Shown in pieces: positions 5,995 to 12,484 of a stretch of DNA of 12,484 nt. This DNA comes from Chitinophaga pinensis. Its GTDB lineage: Bacteria > Planctomycetota > Phycisphaerae > Phycisphaerales > SM1A02. Location: assembly GCA_943329105.2 (NCBI GenBank), contig CALQCP020000039.1, positions 1 to 12,484 on the forward strand, in the 5' to 3' direction. How positions within the stretch are numbered: the stretch's first letter is position 1; the number at the start of each line of letters is the position of its first letter. The translations under genes were made by a program, and so were the position numbers. The notes under the pieces were generated by a model. That model saw nothing but the letters and a program-made list of their open reading frames with translations. It made no database searches and had not been told where the DNA came from.

Positions 5995-6942
5995 TCAGGC
6001 GTCCTCCGACGACAGCATCTGGTCTGCCACTCGATATAGCCCGAGAAGCATGATCGGCAGCGTTACAAACACGCCTATGTAGAAGATTAAGTAGCCGGAG
6101 ATACCGATGAGGGTTAGCAGCACGCATGATGCGAGCAGGCCCCACGGATCCTTCTCGACGATGCGCAATGCCCTCGTCAGGGCCTTGAGACCTCCTAAAC
6201 GCTCGCGTCCTGCGACGATGAATGCTAGGAAAGGAACCGGCAACAGAACAAGCCCAGGAATGCAGCAGCAAGCCAACCCGAGCACGACCATGAGAGATCC
6301 CCAGAAGCCGATGATTAATGCGGGTACGAACTGTCTGAAGCCAAGGAAGACCTGTGAGAACTTCGCCTTGCGACCAGTCGTGGCTTCGTCGCGGACGCAC
6401 TGGTAGAAACCAATCAACAACGGGGCAGCAATGAACCAAAATCCGGCCCCCGGGATGTTTACAGCCAACGCCACCAGCGCCGATGCGAGCATGTAGAAGA
6501 CGGGATTCAAACGGAATCGATCGATTGCAAACTGCACCGCATCGGATGGGCTGATCCCCTCACGGCGAACAACCACGACACCGGGTGCGGTCCCAGCCGC
6601 CGCCGCGAGTGGAGCAGAAGGAGCAACCATCGCAACTGGACGTGCATATACGTCGATCGGCTTCCGTGGAGCCAATGGCGCTAGCGCCTGATCCGACTCT
6701 CCGTGAAGATCGGCATCGGAGAGAACCGGGAGCGTTTCACTCTCGGGAGGATTTTCTTCGCGAGCGGCGAACGGCAGATTTCCAACGCTTTTCGCAGCTC
6801 GCCATGGACCATCAGCAGAGGTTGATATCTCGTCTTCGCGCGCAAGGTCCCCTGAGCGAGCCATAGCGCGCATTTCGGAAGACGTGAGTGGTCCGATGAT
6901 AGTGCTCGACCCCAGATTACGAACGAAATATGAGCTAGCCAT
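5995..6942 (-). CDS. GYF_2 (DUF4339) domain protein with six-helix membrane domain
   Basis: First gene of the minus-strand operon, 315 residues. Residues 5-55 form a GYF_2 domain (YFVRNL, IIGPLTSSEMRAMARSG, DGPWRAA), a fold thought to bind proline-rich or other peptides. A Pro/Ala-rich linker (60-122) leads to about six membrane helices in three hairpins (about 148-182, 207-245, 268-305). Between them, RALRIVEKDPWGLL resembles a segment repeated in bacterial membrane families such as DUF975 and the GlpQ-type membrane domain. No catalytic residues are seen. In GYF_2 proteins of this kind the domain is expected in the cytoplasm, so it may recruit partners to the membrane; that is inference. A possible promoter lies directly upstream and no Shine-Dalgarno site is visible, in contrast to the two genes that follow it. 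Confidence 0.8.
   Translation of the reverse strand: MASSYFVRNLGSSTIIGPLTSSEMRAMARSGDLAREDEISTSADGPWRAAKSVGNLPFAAREENPPESETLPVLSDADLHGESDQALAPLAPRKPIDVYARPVAMVAPSAPLAAAAGTAPGVVVVRREGISPSDAVQFAIDRFRLNPVFYMLASALVALAVNIPGAGFWFIAAPLLIGFYQCVRDEATTGRKAKFSQVFLGFRQFVPALIIGFWGSLMVVLGLACCCIPGLVLLPVPFLAFIVAGRERLGGLKALTRALRIVEKDPWGLLASCVLLTLIGISGYLIFYIGVFVTLPIMLLGLYRVADQMLSSEDA
6003..6007 (-). promoter_or_regulatory. ribosome binding site for the GTG start at 5991
   Basis: GGAGG on the minus strand, 11 bases before the GTG (10 if GGAGGA is counted). It lies within the last codons of the GYF_2 gene and supports a GTG start that might otherwise be doubted. Confidence 0.5.
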
Positions 6943-6951
6943 AGAATGTTA

Positions 6952-6980
6952 AGTGTAATCGTGGCAGCAACATCGCGCAA
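6952..6980 (-). promoter_or_regulatory. possible promoter of the GYF_2/DUF2752 operon
   Basis: On the minus strand TTGCGC (6975-6980) and TACACT (6952-6957) are 17 bases apart, matching three and four of six consensus positions. The -10 lies nine bases before the ATG at 6942, so the transcript would have almost no leader, as inferred for other first genes here. Confidence 0.3.
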
Positions 6981-7008
6981 GTAAGTCCCTTTTTCTGAAG
7001 CTACACGC

Positions 7009-7027
7009 TGACCGAAATCTACGGTCA
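7009..7027. repeat. perfect inverted repeat, possible operator
   Basis: TGACCG and CGGTCA are exact inverse copies separated by seven bases. The dyad lies about 29 bases upstream of the putative -35 box of the minus-strand operon and has the size of a dimeric repressor or activator site. It is not followed by a T-run on either strand. Chance occurrence is possible. Confidence 0.28.
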
Positions 7028-7059
7028 CGGCGCCCGAGCGTTCGTGGGGATCGGTCGCC

Positions 7060-7336
7060 TTCAGGAAAGCGACGGTGATCAATCCCCCGTCGCCCACACC
7101 GGCGGCTCCGCCTCAAACGTCACGCGCTCTTTAGTCAGCGGATGCGTGAACGTGATCCGTTGCGCGTGCAGGCAGAGCGGGGCGTCGCCCACCGCGAGGG
7201 TTTGGGTTTCTCCAACTACGCCGCCGGCGAGATAGGCCGCGTCGCCGACGATGGGAAAACCAAGATGCCAAAGATGAATGCGGATCTGATTGGTGCGGCC
7301 AGTCAAGGGGCGGGCAAGAAGTAGGGTGGTGCCGTC
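7060..7336. repeat. 277-bp direct repeat, left copy (partner 10556-10832)
   Basis: Aligned without any gap to 10556-10832 at a constant offset of 3496 bases, with about 23 differences by hand count, close to 92% identity. It covers the last 86 codons (including the stop) of a pseudouridine synthase reading frame and about 19 bases beyond its stop. The two copies are in the same orientation and flank the transglutaminase/FKBP gene, so recombination between them would delete that gene. Confidence 0.9.
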
Positions 7337-7438
7337 CACGGCGCTGAAATGCGAATGGCTAGCGACGTTGTGGCGCATACGCAATATGTTTCTTCCTTGG
7401 GGCACTGGAACGACGGCTTCAGCCTTGTAAGTGGCCAT
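7079..7438 (-). pseudogene. truncated RluA-family pseudouridine synthase, C-terminal fragment
   Basis: The open frame gives 119 residues. From DGTTLLLARPLTGRTNQIRI to the end it is almost the same as the C-terminus of the intact gene at 10575-12371, with six residue differences in about 85. Further upstream, ASHSHFSAV may match AAHTEFRVL of the intact protein with a short deletion; the first 25 residues show no clear match. The catalytic HRLD region, the S4-like part and the TrhO half are all absent, so it cannot be an active synthase. Most base differences in the matched part are silent, which means the fragment comes from a paralogue that was long under selection before it was cut. An ATG at 7436-7438 exists, but expression is doubtful. 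The promoter of the next plus-strand gene overlaps its 5' end. Confidence 0.85.
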
Positions 7439-7453
7439 TCAGCCTGGTAAAAT
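7425..7453 (+). promoter_or_regulatory. sigma-70-type promoter of the transglutaminase/FKBP gene
   Basis: TTGTAA (7425-7430) and TAAAAT (7448-7453) are separated by exactly 17 bases and match four and five of six consensus positions. Transcription should start near 7460, leaving about 53 bases of leader with a strong ribosome binding site. It is the best promoter match in the window and it overlaps the end of the pseudouridine synthase fragment. Confidence 0.6.
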
Positions 7454-7502
7454 CTAAGAATTACCCGGGGACGCGAGTGCCTTGGTCTTGGCTTCGATTT
7501 CT

Positions 7503-7508
7503 AGGAGG
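7503..7508 (+). promoter_or_regulatory. strong ribosome binding site for the gene at 7513
   Basis: A full AGGAGG lies four bases before ATG 7513 and ten before a second ATG at 7519. It rules out the upstream ATG at 7477, which would place this site inside the coding sequence. Confidence 0.75.
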
Positions 7509-7512
7509 CAAC

Positions 7513-10395
7513 ATGAAGATGAACCAGTCGCGGGCTCGGGCATACGTTGGAGCGATGCTCCTTTTCGTTTGGCTTTCGGGGGAAGCTGCTGCCACTCCAA
7601 CTGTTCCTCCCGATCCGAGCATTCGCAGTATTACGGAAGCGCTTGATACGGAGCAGATTCGGTACTCCGTTGCGGGGGACAATCAAGAGTTTATTTGGGT
7701 CGATTATGACACGCACACCTATCGAGACCTGGATGGGGATCTATCGATCTCGTTCCTCATCTCGGTGCGAAAAATTGACGAGCGCGACTGGATCCAGCTG
7801 TCGGCCTTCAACCTTTATTCTCTCGTCGACTGCAGAAACGCGCACGCTGCAAGACGTGTCTTGGCAGGAGCCCCTGAAAAGGCTCGAGTTGTGACGACTT
7901 TCAGTTACGACGAGGCTGACGGCACCGTCACCGAGCGCCTCAGCGTTCCGATGCCGGAAGGTGGCATGTCCGGTGCTCTGATCAACTCTCTCATCGGTCA
8001 AATGTTAACGTCGGTCGAGGATATAGATGGGGTGATGCGGCGTGCGATGGACTCCGGAATGATCGACTGGCCTCGCGACGACCTTGGCCCCAAGAAGCCG
8101 ACGGGTTGGATTGAGATAAAGGACAAGGAAGGCAACCCGGTGAAGATCGGCTGGGCGCCATGGATCGAGACAACGGTGTTCGCCTCTACCTTGGTTGCGG
8201 CAGACCCGTTCTTACGAGCATTCTGCAAGATGGATGACCAGCAGCGCGAGTCGCTCGGTCGGTCTTTGGCCAGTGATTACTTAGACTCGGTGGGGCGTGC
8301 GACGTTCCGCGACTGGCTGAAAGGCGCGCAGTACATCGAACAGCATTATCCACCGACCGCATTCCGTTTCTTCGGTCCGGCCGGAACAGAAGTAAGTGCA
8401 AGTGTCTCTGCGCCGGGGCTGATCAGGGGCACCGCGCAAGGCACTCGTCAGATCGACGCCATGGGCCATATCGATGTTGAGCCGATGCCCGAGTGGAACG
8501 TTGAGGCGCTGTTAAAGCTCGAGCAACCATCCGATTTCAAGATTTCTTTCGAAGTCAAGTGCGCCAACGAGTCCCAAGCCGGAGCTGCGAACGTGCGTGT
8601 CCAGCCACTCGGCATCGCGGAAGGTGGTCTGCCGGCGGTGATCCCCGTGGCGATCTACGTGAATGAATTGCATCCCTGGGTACGTGACCTCATCACCGAG
8701 GCGGGCAACATGCGGGTGGCCGATTCGATGGGATTCGTTCCCGGGACCACATACTCAGATGCGGTTCGGCAGATTTACGCGGTATGGCGCGCATTCCGTG
8801 CGCGTGACCTCCAGTACGTCTCCATACATGAATCAAACGAGGCAGCAGATTCGCAGGCGATTCGGCAGTTCCACGAGGCGATCACGGATGCAGGTGCTAA
8901 TTGCGCCGATGGTTCTGCTGCGTTTGCAAGCGTCCTGCAGGCTTTGGGTTTCGACACCCACCTTTGTAACGTTCCGGGCCACGTCTTTGTGGGCGTGTAC
9001 TTGCAGCATGACTCGGACGATTCGCATTGGATTTTTGTGGAGACCACGATGCTCGGCGACGACTCGCCCTCCACAGAACTTGAGTTTTTCAAAGATATGA
9101 AGAAGTTGCTTCCCCCAAACATGCTCGATGCTGAGTGGAATTCCTTCGAAGCGGCATGCCAACGTGCAGATGAAGAGGTCGGCGAGGCGATGAAGAAGTC
9201 CAACCTTGCCGTAGCTTCCATCAAGGTGCTTCGTGAGAAGGATTTGAAGCCCCTTCCAGCGGCGCGGGCTAAGCTTGGGCGGATACCGCCGATCCCGGCC
9301 CAGGCGCCGATCCTCGCTCGCCGCGATGCCGCCCAGAAGGACAGAGCCAAGCAGGAGGCCGTGCTGAAGGATCACTTTGACCGTCTCCCTCAGAATGAGC
9401 CTGTGGCCTACAAGGCGATTGACGACATTATGGCCGACATCGAGCATGTCGGAACAGATCCACTTGCAATGGGTCGCCTGCTTCGAGCTGTCGACGGCGA
9501 TGGCTTTGGTCTGCACGCGATGCGGGCATTGGGCTGTCTTCGTGACTCGCTCTTGGATTTTCGAGCCGCGTTGGATTCGGCATTCGGAGCTCCAGACTTG
9601 GCGTCCGGCGCACTGCTCCAGCTTCCCGCGTCGGGCGCACACGTCGAGCACACTGCGGTTTCTGGCAAGGACCGATGGCTCTTGAAGGTGCTGGATGCGG
9701 ACGGCGATTCCGTGATGAGTTTCGGAGTCCATCCAGGGCCGGGTGGATACCTGATCGACGGGGCCTTTATCAACAGCCAGCACGGCGAATTGGTAGAGGA
9801 AGCGATCGCGGCGGGCTTACTGTTCGATGTTTCTGTGTTCGCCGACCCCAAGATTGCACGTGCGGCTGCGGCTGGTTGCATTCGCCGCGTGAAGGCGAAG
9901 GAGTTCAAGACCCGCAATGAGGCGAAGGATGCGCTGTATGCCGTGTTGCTGGAGAAGCATGGCTTCGATCTGAAAGCGGCTGTCGCGGCGGGGGCGGCGG
10001 CTCAGCCGGTGCGGGCTGTCGCTGGTGCCCAGCATGTCAATGCCCCCGCGCCCGTCGATGGCCTCAAGTTGACGGAAGTGAAGCGCGGCAGTGGACCCCG
10101 AGCCGTTGCCGGGGACGTGGTCTGCGTTCACTATGTCTGTCGTCTTGAAGATGGAACGGCGATCTTTGATTCAAAGCGTGTCGACGGCAAGCCCAGACGC
10201 TTCACTGCCGGCGCCCCAGTTCGTCCGCTGGGTCTTGGCAGGGCGCTCATCGGCGCTCAGCTGGGGACCACGCGTATCGCGACCATTCCTCCGGAATTGG
10301 CATACGGGAACGCGGGTTTGCCGGCGTCCAACATCCCTCCCAACGCGGTCGTCATCTACGAGCTCGAAGTCGTGGAGATTCGTCCGAAGAAGTAA
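7513..10395 (+). CDS. exported transglutaminase-like protein fused to an FKBP-type peptidyl-prolyl isomerase
   Basis: Protein of 960 residues. A basic leader and hydrophobic core ending in GEAAA before TPTVPP form a Sec signal peptide. The N-terminal 400 residues are unrecognised, with an Ig-like stretch near 280-380. A transglutaminase-like core follows, with Cys464 in NCADGSAAFASVLQALGF, His490 in PGHVFVGVY and Glu510 in WIFVETTM; Cys, His and an acidic residue form the catalytic triad of this superfamily, whose members cleave or cross-link peptide bonds. A helical middle part and an Ala/Pro-rich linker lead to an FKBP domain (852-960: GDVVCVHY, DGTAIFDSKR, IPPELAYGNAGLPASNIPPN). The usual Trp of the FKBP pocket is replaced in PLGLGRAL, while the Phe-Asp and Tyr positions remain. 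It should fold or process envelope proteins outside the cytoplasm. It is a single-gene unit with its own promoter, ribosome binding site and terminator. ATG 7519 is an alternative start. Confidence 0.85.
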   Translation: MKMNQSRARAYVGAMLLFVWLSGEAAATPTVPPDPSIRSITEALDTEQIRYSVAGDNQEFIWVDYDTHTYRDLDGDLSISFLISVRKIDERDWIQLSAFNLYSLVDCRNAHAARRVLAGAPEKARVVTTFSYDEADGTVTERLSVPMPEGGMSGALINSLIGQMLTSVEDIDGVMRRAMDSGMIDWPRDDLGPKKPTGWIEIKDKEGNPVKIGWAPWIETTVFASTLVAADPFLRAFCKMDDQQRESLGRSLASDYLDSVGRATFRDWLKGAQYIEQHYPPTAFRFFGPAGTEVSASVSAPGLIRGTAQGTRQIDAMGHIDVEPMPEWNVEALLKLEQPSDFKISFEVKCANESQAGAANVRVQPLGIAEGGLPAVIPVAIYVNELHPWVRDLITEAGNMRVADSMGFVPGTTYSDAVRQIYAVWRAFRARDLQYVSIHESNEAADSQAIRQFHEAITDAGANCADGSAAFASVLQALGFDTHLCNVPGHVFVGVYLQHDSDDSHWIFVETTMLGDDSPSTELEFFKDMKKLLPPNMLDAEWNSFEAACQRADEEVGEAMKKSNLAVASIKVLREKDLKPLPAARAKLGRIPPIPAQAPILARRDAAQKDRAKQEAVLKDHFDRLPQNEPVAYKAIDDIMADIEHVGTDPLAMGRLLRAVDGDGFGLHAMRALGCLRDSLLDFRAALDSAFGAPDLASGALLQLPASGAHVEHTAVSGKDRWLLKVLDADGDSVMSFGVHPGPGGYLIDGAFINSQHGELVEEAIAAGLLFDVSVFADPKIARAAAAGCIRRVKAKEFKTRNEAKDALYAVLLEKHGFDLKAAVAAGAAAQPVRAVAGAQHVNAPAPVDGLKLTEVKRGSGPRAVAGDVVCVHYVCRLEDGTAIFDSKRVDGKPRRFTAGAPVRPLGLGRALIGAQLGTTRIATIPPELAYGNAGLPASNIPPNAVVIYELEVVEIRPKK

Positions 10396-10404
10396 TTGAT
10401 TTGT

Positions 10405-10434
10405 CCCCCGCGGCCCTCAGTCGCGGGGGTCGGT
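10405..10434 (+). terminator. rho-independent-like terminator after the transglutaminase/FKBP gene
   Basis: CCCCCGCG (10405-10412) and CGCGGGGG (10422-10429) pair perfectly over eight GC-rich bases around a nine-base loop, ten bases after the stop codon. The following TCGGTTT is a weak T-tract. The opposite strand lacks a T-run, so it serves mainly the plus strand. Between it and the next gene (10435-10574) I see only a six-base inverted repeat (CTTCAG, GAA, CTGAAG at 10450-10464) and the start of the 277-bp repeat. Confidence 0.6.
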
Positions 10435-10555
10435 TTCGAATTCATTCCACTTCAGGAACTGAAGCGCTCCTACGCATCAGGGATCTGCCGAAGTCCGTCA
10501 GGCGGGCGCGGTCGTCATCGTCATCGCCAGTGTGGCCCTTTCGTACTGGTGGTGT

Positions 10556-10832
10556 TTCAGGGAATCGACAGTGATCAATCCACCGTCGCCCACACCGGCC
10601 GTTCCGCTTCAAACGTCACGCGCTCTTTCGTCAGCGGATGCATGAACGTGATCCGTTGCGCGTGCAGGCAGAGCGGGGCGTCGCCCACGGCGAGGGTTTG
10701 GGTTTCCCCAATAACGCCATCAGCTAGATAGGCGGCGTCGCCAACGATCGGGAAACCAAGATGCCAAAGATGAATGCGGATCTGATTGGTACGGCCAGTC
10801 AAGGGGCGGGCAAGAAGTAGGGCGGTGCCGTC
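10556..10832. repeat. 277-bp direct repeat, right copy (partner 7060-7336)
   Basis: This copy is the 3' end of the intact TrhO-RluA gene plus 19 bases beyond its stop. It matches the left copy gaplessly. The match outside the coding part (TTCAGG to the stop) shows that the duplicated unit included flanking DNA and was not only a conserved domain. Confidence 0.9.
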
Positions 10833-12371
10833 GGCATCGCGCGTAAGCACGCGGAACTCCGTGTGGGCCGCTAGTCCAGTTTCGTCCACCGTGCGCCCGC
10901 CCAGTTTGCCCGCTTCAGCACTCACCGGCGCTTCGCAGGTGAACTCATCGTGTGGCGGATGTCCCTGTACGCGGGCGAGATAGTGTTTCTCCACTTCGCC
11001 ATGTTCAAACTGCGGCTGTACCACGCTTGCAAAGTGCCGCGTCTTACACAAGACAGTGACGCCAGTAGTGTTTGCATCCAGCCGATGCACGCTGCGCGGT
11101 CGGAGCGGGTGCCACACTGTATTCAGGATGAATTGCAGCGTATTGCGATTGAACCGTCCGCACGCATGCACCGGAAGCGGCGCGGGCTTGTTCAAGACGA
11201 TGATCGCTTCGTCTTCAAATAGCACACGGATATCTGCATTCACATCCGGCTCACACTGCGCGGGCTTCAGGTGCCGGTAGCGCTCACCAACGCGGACCAG
11301 GTGCTGCGCGGAAACAGGCGTGTGGTCATCGGTAACAATCCCGCCAGCCTCACACACCGCAAGCCATTCCTCACGCGAAATGTGCGCCATGACCGTGCAC
11401 AAACAGTCGAGAAGAGTGCCGCGATCGCAAGATTCCGGCACGTTCAGCGGGCGTGCTTGGTCATACGGAACGCTTCCAGGGAGCGGCGTCACCGCGGCAC
11501 GAATGGCAGCGTGGCGCGCTTCGATCTGCTGACGCTGCTGCTCTTCAGTTGCCTTAAAGCAGTACGGGCAGGACACATTCTCCACGTACCGTTGATCGGT
11601 CTTCTCCTCAGCGGTAAGCGGCGCCCGGCAGGCGAAACACAATGACCACGCCGTCTCCTGCAGTCCCGGATCGACGCCCACGCGTTGATCAAATACAAAC
11701 AGCTCGCCTTGGTAATGCGAGTTGCCGCACTCCTCAAAGTACTTCAAGATCCCGCCGTCAAGTTGCCACACGTGTTCGAAGCCCTCACGCTCCAAGAACG
11801 GCGCGGCTTTCTCACAGCGGATACCGCCGGTGCAGAAGGACACCACTTGCGCGTGCTTCATCTCGGGCGGCAATTTGGCGACCGCCGCTGGAAAGTCGCG
11901 GAACGAATCAATACCCGCCACCACTGCGCCTTTAAACGTGCCGAGCTTCACCTCGTAGTCGTTGCGGGTGTCGTAGAGAATGACCGGGCGACCTTCATCG
12001 AGCCATTGCTTGAGCACCTTCGGATCCAAGCGCGGCGAGGTGTACTTGGCAGGCTCGATGCCCTCCACCCCAAACGCAATGATCTCTTTCTTGATGCGCA
12101 CCAGCATGCGACGGAACGGCTGCTCGGCACTCTCGCTGTATTTGGGCTTGAGGCCTTCCAGTCCCGGTATGGCATGCAGCACGGCGACCAGCGCATCCAC
12201 ATGCTCGCGGACGCCAGCGTCGAACATGTTGAGGCCCTCGGTACTCAGCAGGATCGTTCCCTTGAGCTCATTGGCTTTGCATTGCTCCAAGAGTCGCTGA
12301 CGCAGCACCTTGAGATCGGAGAGATCAGCGAACTGATAGCAGGAGATATTGGTGATCGTGTCCGCGGGCAT
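10575..12371 (-). CDS. fusion of TrhO-type rhodanese tRNA uridine hydroxylase and RluA-family pseudouridine synthase
   Basis: Bifunctional RNA-modification protein of 598 residues. The N-terminal half matches TrhO/YceA (UPF0176): an N-terminal domain (LKGTILLSTEGLN) and a rhodanese domain with Cys180 in FCTGGIRCEKA, then the family's paired cysteines C245-C248 and C268-C271, likely a zinc site. TrhO enzymes hydroxylate uridine 34 of some tRNAs. A linker and an S4-like RNA-binding segment (about 310-370, LLDCLC to VRVGERY) lead to an RluA catalytic domain with Asp432 in HRLDANTTG and the C-terminal block PLTGRTNQIRIHLWHLGFP; this class isomerises uridine in rRNA or tRNA. Both active sites look intact. 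ATG 12371 gives a normal TrhO start; ATG 12419 would add 16 residues. No Shine-Dalgarno site precedes either. Its 3' end is repeated at 7060-7336 and, decayed, at 1862-1942. Confidence 0.87.
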   Translation of the reverse strand: MPADTITNISCYQFADLSDLKVLRQRLLEQCKANELKGTILLSTEGLNMFDAGVREHVDALVAVLHAIPGLEGLKPKYSESAEQPFRRMLVRIKKEIIAFGVEGIEPAKYTSPRLDPKVLKQWLDEGRPVILYDTRNDYEVKLGTFKGAVVAGIDSFRDFPAAVAKLPPEMKHAQVVSFCTGGIRCEKAAPFLEREGFEHVWQLDGGILKYFEECGNSHYQGELFVFDQRVGVDPGLQETAWSLCFACRAPLTAEEKTDQRYVENVSCPYCFKATEEQQRQQIEARHAAIRAAVTPLPGSVPYDQARPLNVPESCDRGTLLDCLCTVMAHISREEWLAVCEAGGIVTDDHTPVSAQHLVRVGERYRHLKPAQCEPDVNADIRVLFEDEAIIVLNKPAPLPVHACGRFNRNTLQFILNTVWHPLRPRSVHRLDANTTGVTVLCKTRHFASVVQPQFEHGEVEKHYLARVQGHPPHDEFTCEAPVSAEAGKLGGRTVDETGLAAHTEFRVLTRDADGTALLLARPLTGRTNQIRIHLWHLGFPIVGDAAYLADGVIGETQTLAVGDAPLCLHAQRITFMHPLTKERVTFEAERPVWATVD

Positions 12372-12383
12372 GCTAAGTTGAAA

Positions 12384-12389
12384 ATCATA
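12384..12389 (-). promoter_or_regulatory. possible -10 element of the TrhO-RluA gene
   Basis: TATGAT on the minus strand matches five of six -10 positions and lies 12 bases before the ATG at 12371. If used, transcription would start downstream of the ATG at 12419 and so support the shorter protein. No convincing -35 box is seen. The rest of 12390-12484 shows nothing I can support. Confidence 0.25.
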
Positions 12390-12484
12390 TGAAACTTCGC
12401 GGCGCGCGACGTCCACCATCGCAATTTTCAGGTGTGGAGCATGTGTGCACAGCAGAATTCGAATCGTGTCACTCTTCGACGAGC

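Noticed and set aside
5585..6439. Long minus-strand open frame of 284 codons across the DUF2752 and GYF_2 genes
   Set aside because: It overlaps two well-supported genes in another frame, shows no domain or plausible membrane pattern, and is rich in Arg and Ser as shadow frames of GC-rich DNA usually are.
8833..9783. Minus-strand open frame of 316 codons inside the transglutaminase/FKBP gene
   Set aside because: The plus strand carries the catalytic triad and continuous domains over the same bases; the antisense frame has no recognisable motif or start signal.
10500..10575. Hydrophobic reading (GAVVIVIASVALSYWWCF) that could be a C-terminal membrane helix of a lost gene
   Set aside because: The frame opens only after a TGA near 10461, lacks a credible start, and runs on into the antisense of the synthase gene; no homologue is recognised.
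1..12484. Search for CRISPR arrays, tRNA or rRNA genes, insertion sequences and toxin-antitoxin pairs
   Set aside because: No regularly spaced repeats, cloverleaf-like segments, terminal inverted repeats with a transposase, or small paired genes of known families were recognised by eye.

Overview
The window is a bacterial chromosomal segment with six intact genes, one frameshifted gene, one partial gene at the left edge and two gene remnants. No rRNA, tRNA, CRISPR array, transposase or integrase was found. Several features recall Planctomycetota or a related lineage: small GYF_2, DUF4190 and DUF2752 membrane proteins in one operon, a secreted transglutaminase-like/FKBP fusion, and a tRNA hydroxylase fused to a pseudouridine synthase. 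This placement is tentative. Base composition is uneven: the chemoreceptor and the HupE/anchor pair look clearly AT-richer than the lipoprotein gene between them, which suggests a mosaic with some transferred genes.

Layout. 1-115: tail of a membrane protein. 284-1798 (+): WspA-type chemoreceptor without a visible HAMP domain. 1799-1955: GC-rich spacer ending in a strongly decayed remnant of a pseudouridine synthase 3' end. 1956-3248 (+): unrecognised lipoprotein with a coiled coil and a C-terminal membrane helix. 3241-3977 (+): HupE/UreJ-family membrane protein broken by a one-base frameshift, overlapping the lipoprotein gene. 4009-4599 (+): its usual partner, a transmembrane anchor protein. 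4602-6942 (-): three tightly packed genes (GYF_2 six-helix protein, DUF2752 protein, GYF-like/DUF4190/OB-like protein). 6943-7512: regulatory region plus a 3' fragment of a second pseudouridine synthase gene. 7513-10395 (+): exported 960-residue protein with a Cys-His-Glu transglutaminase-like core and a C-terminal FKBP domain, with a good promoter and ribosome binding site. 10405-10434: terminator. 10575-12371 (-): intact TrhO-S4-RluA fusion.

How the parts relate. HupE and the anchor protein form one likely membrane module, perhaps for metal handling. The three minus-strand genes look like one envelope operon of unknown function and are the best candidate for an undescribed system. The TrhO-RluA gene should modify tRNA or rRNA. 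Its 3' end occurs three times in the window, always on the minus strand: once in the full gene, once as a 277-bp gapless copy about 92% identical (hand count), and once as a much older trace. Each remnant ends just upstream of a plus-strand gene for an exported protein, so the locus seems to have been rearranged repeatedly at this sequence. Genes that open a transcription unit mostly lack a Shine-Dalgarno site and have a -10-like hexamer 6 to 12 bases before the ATG, while operon-internal genes have GAGG or GGAGG sites.
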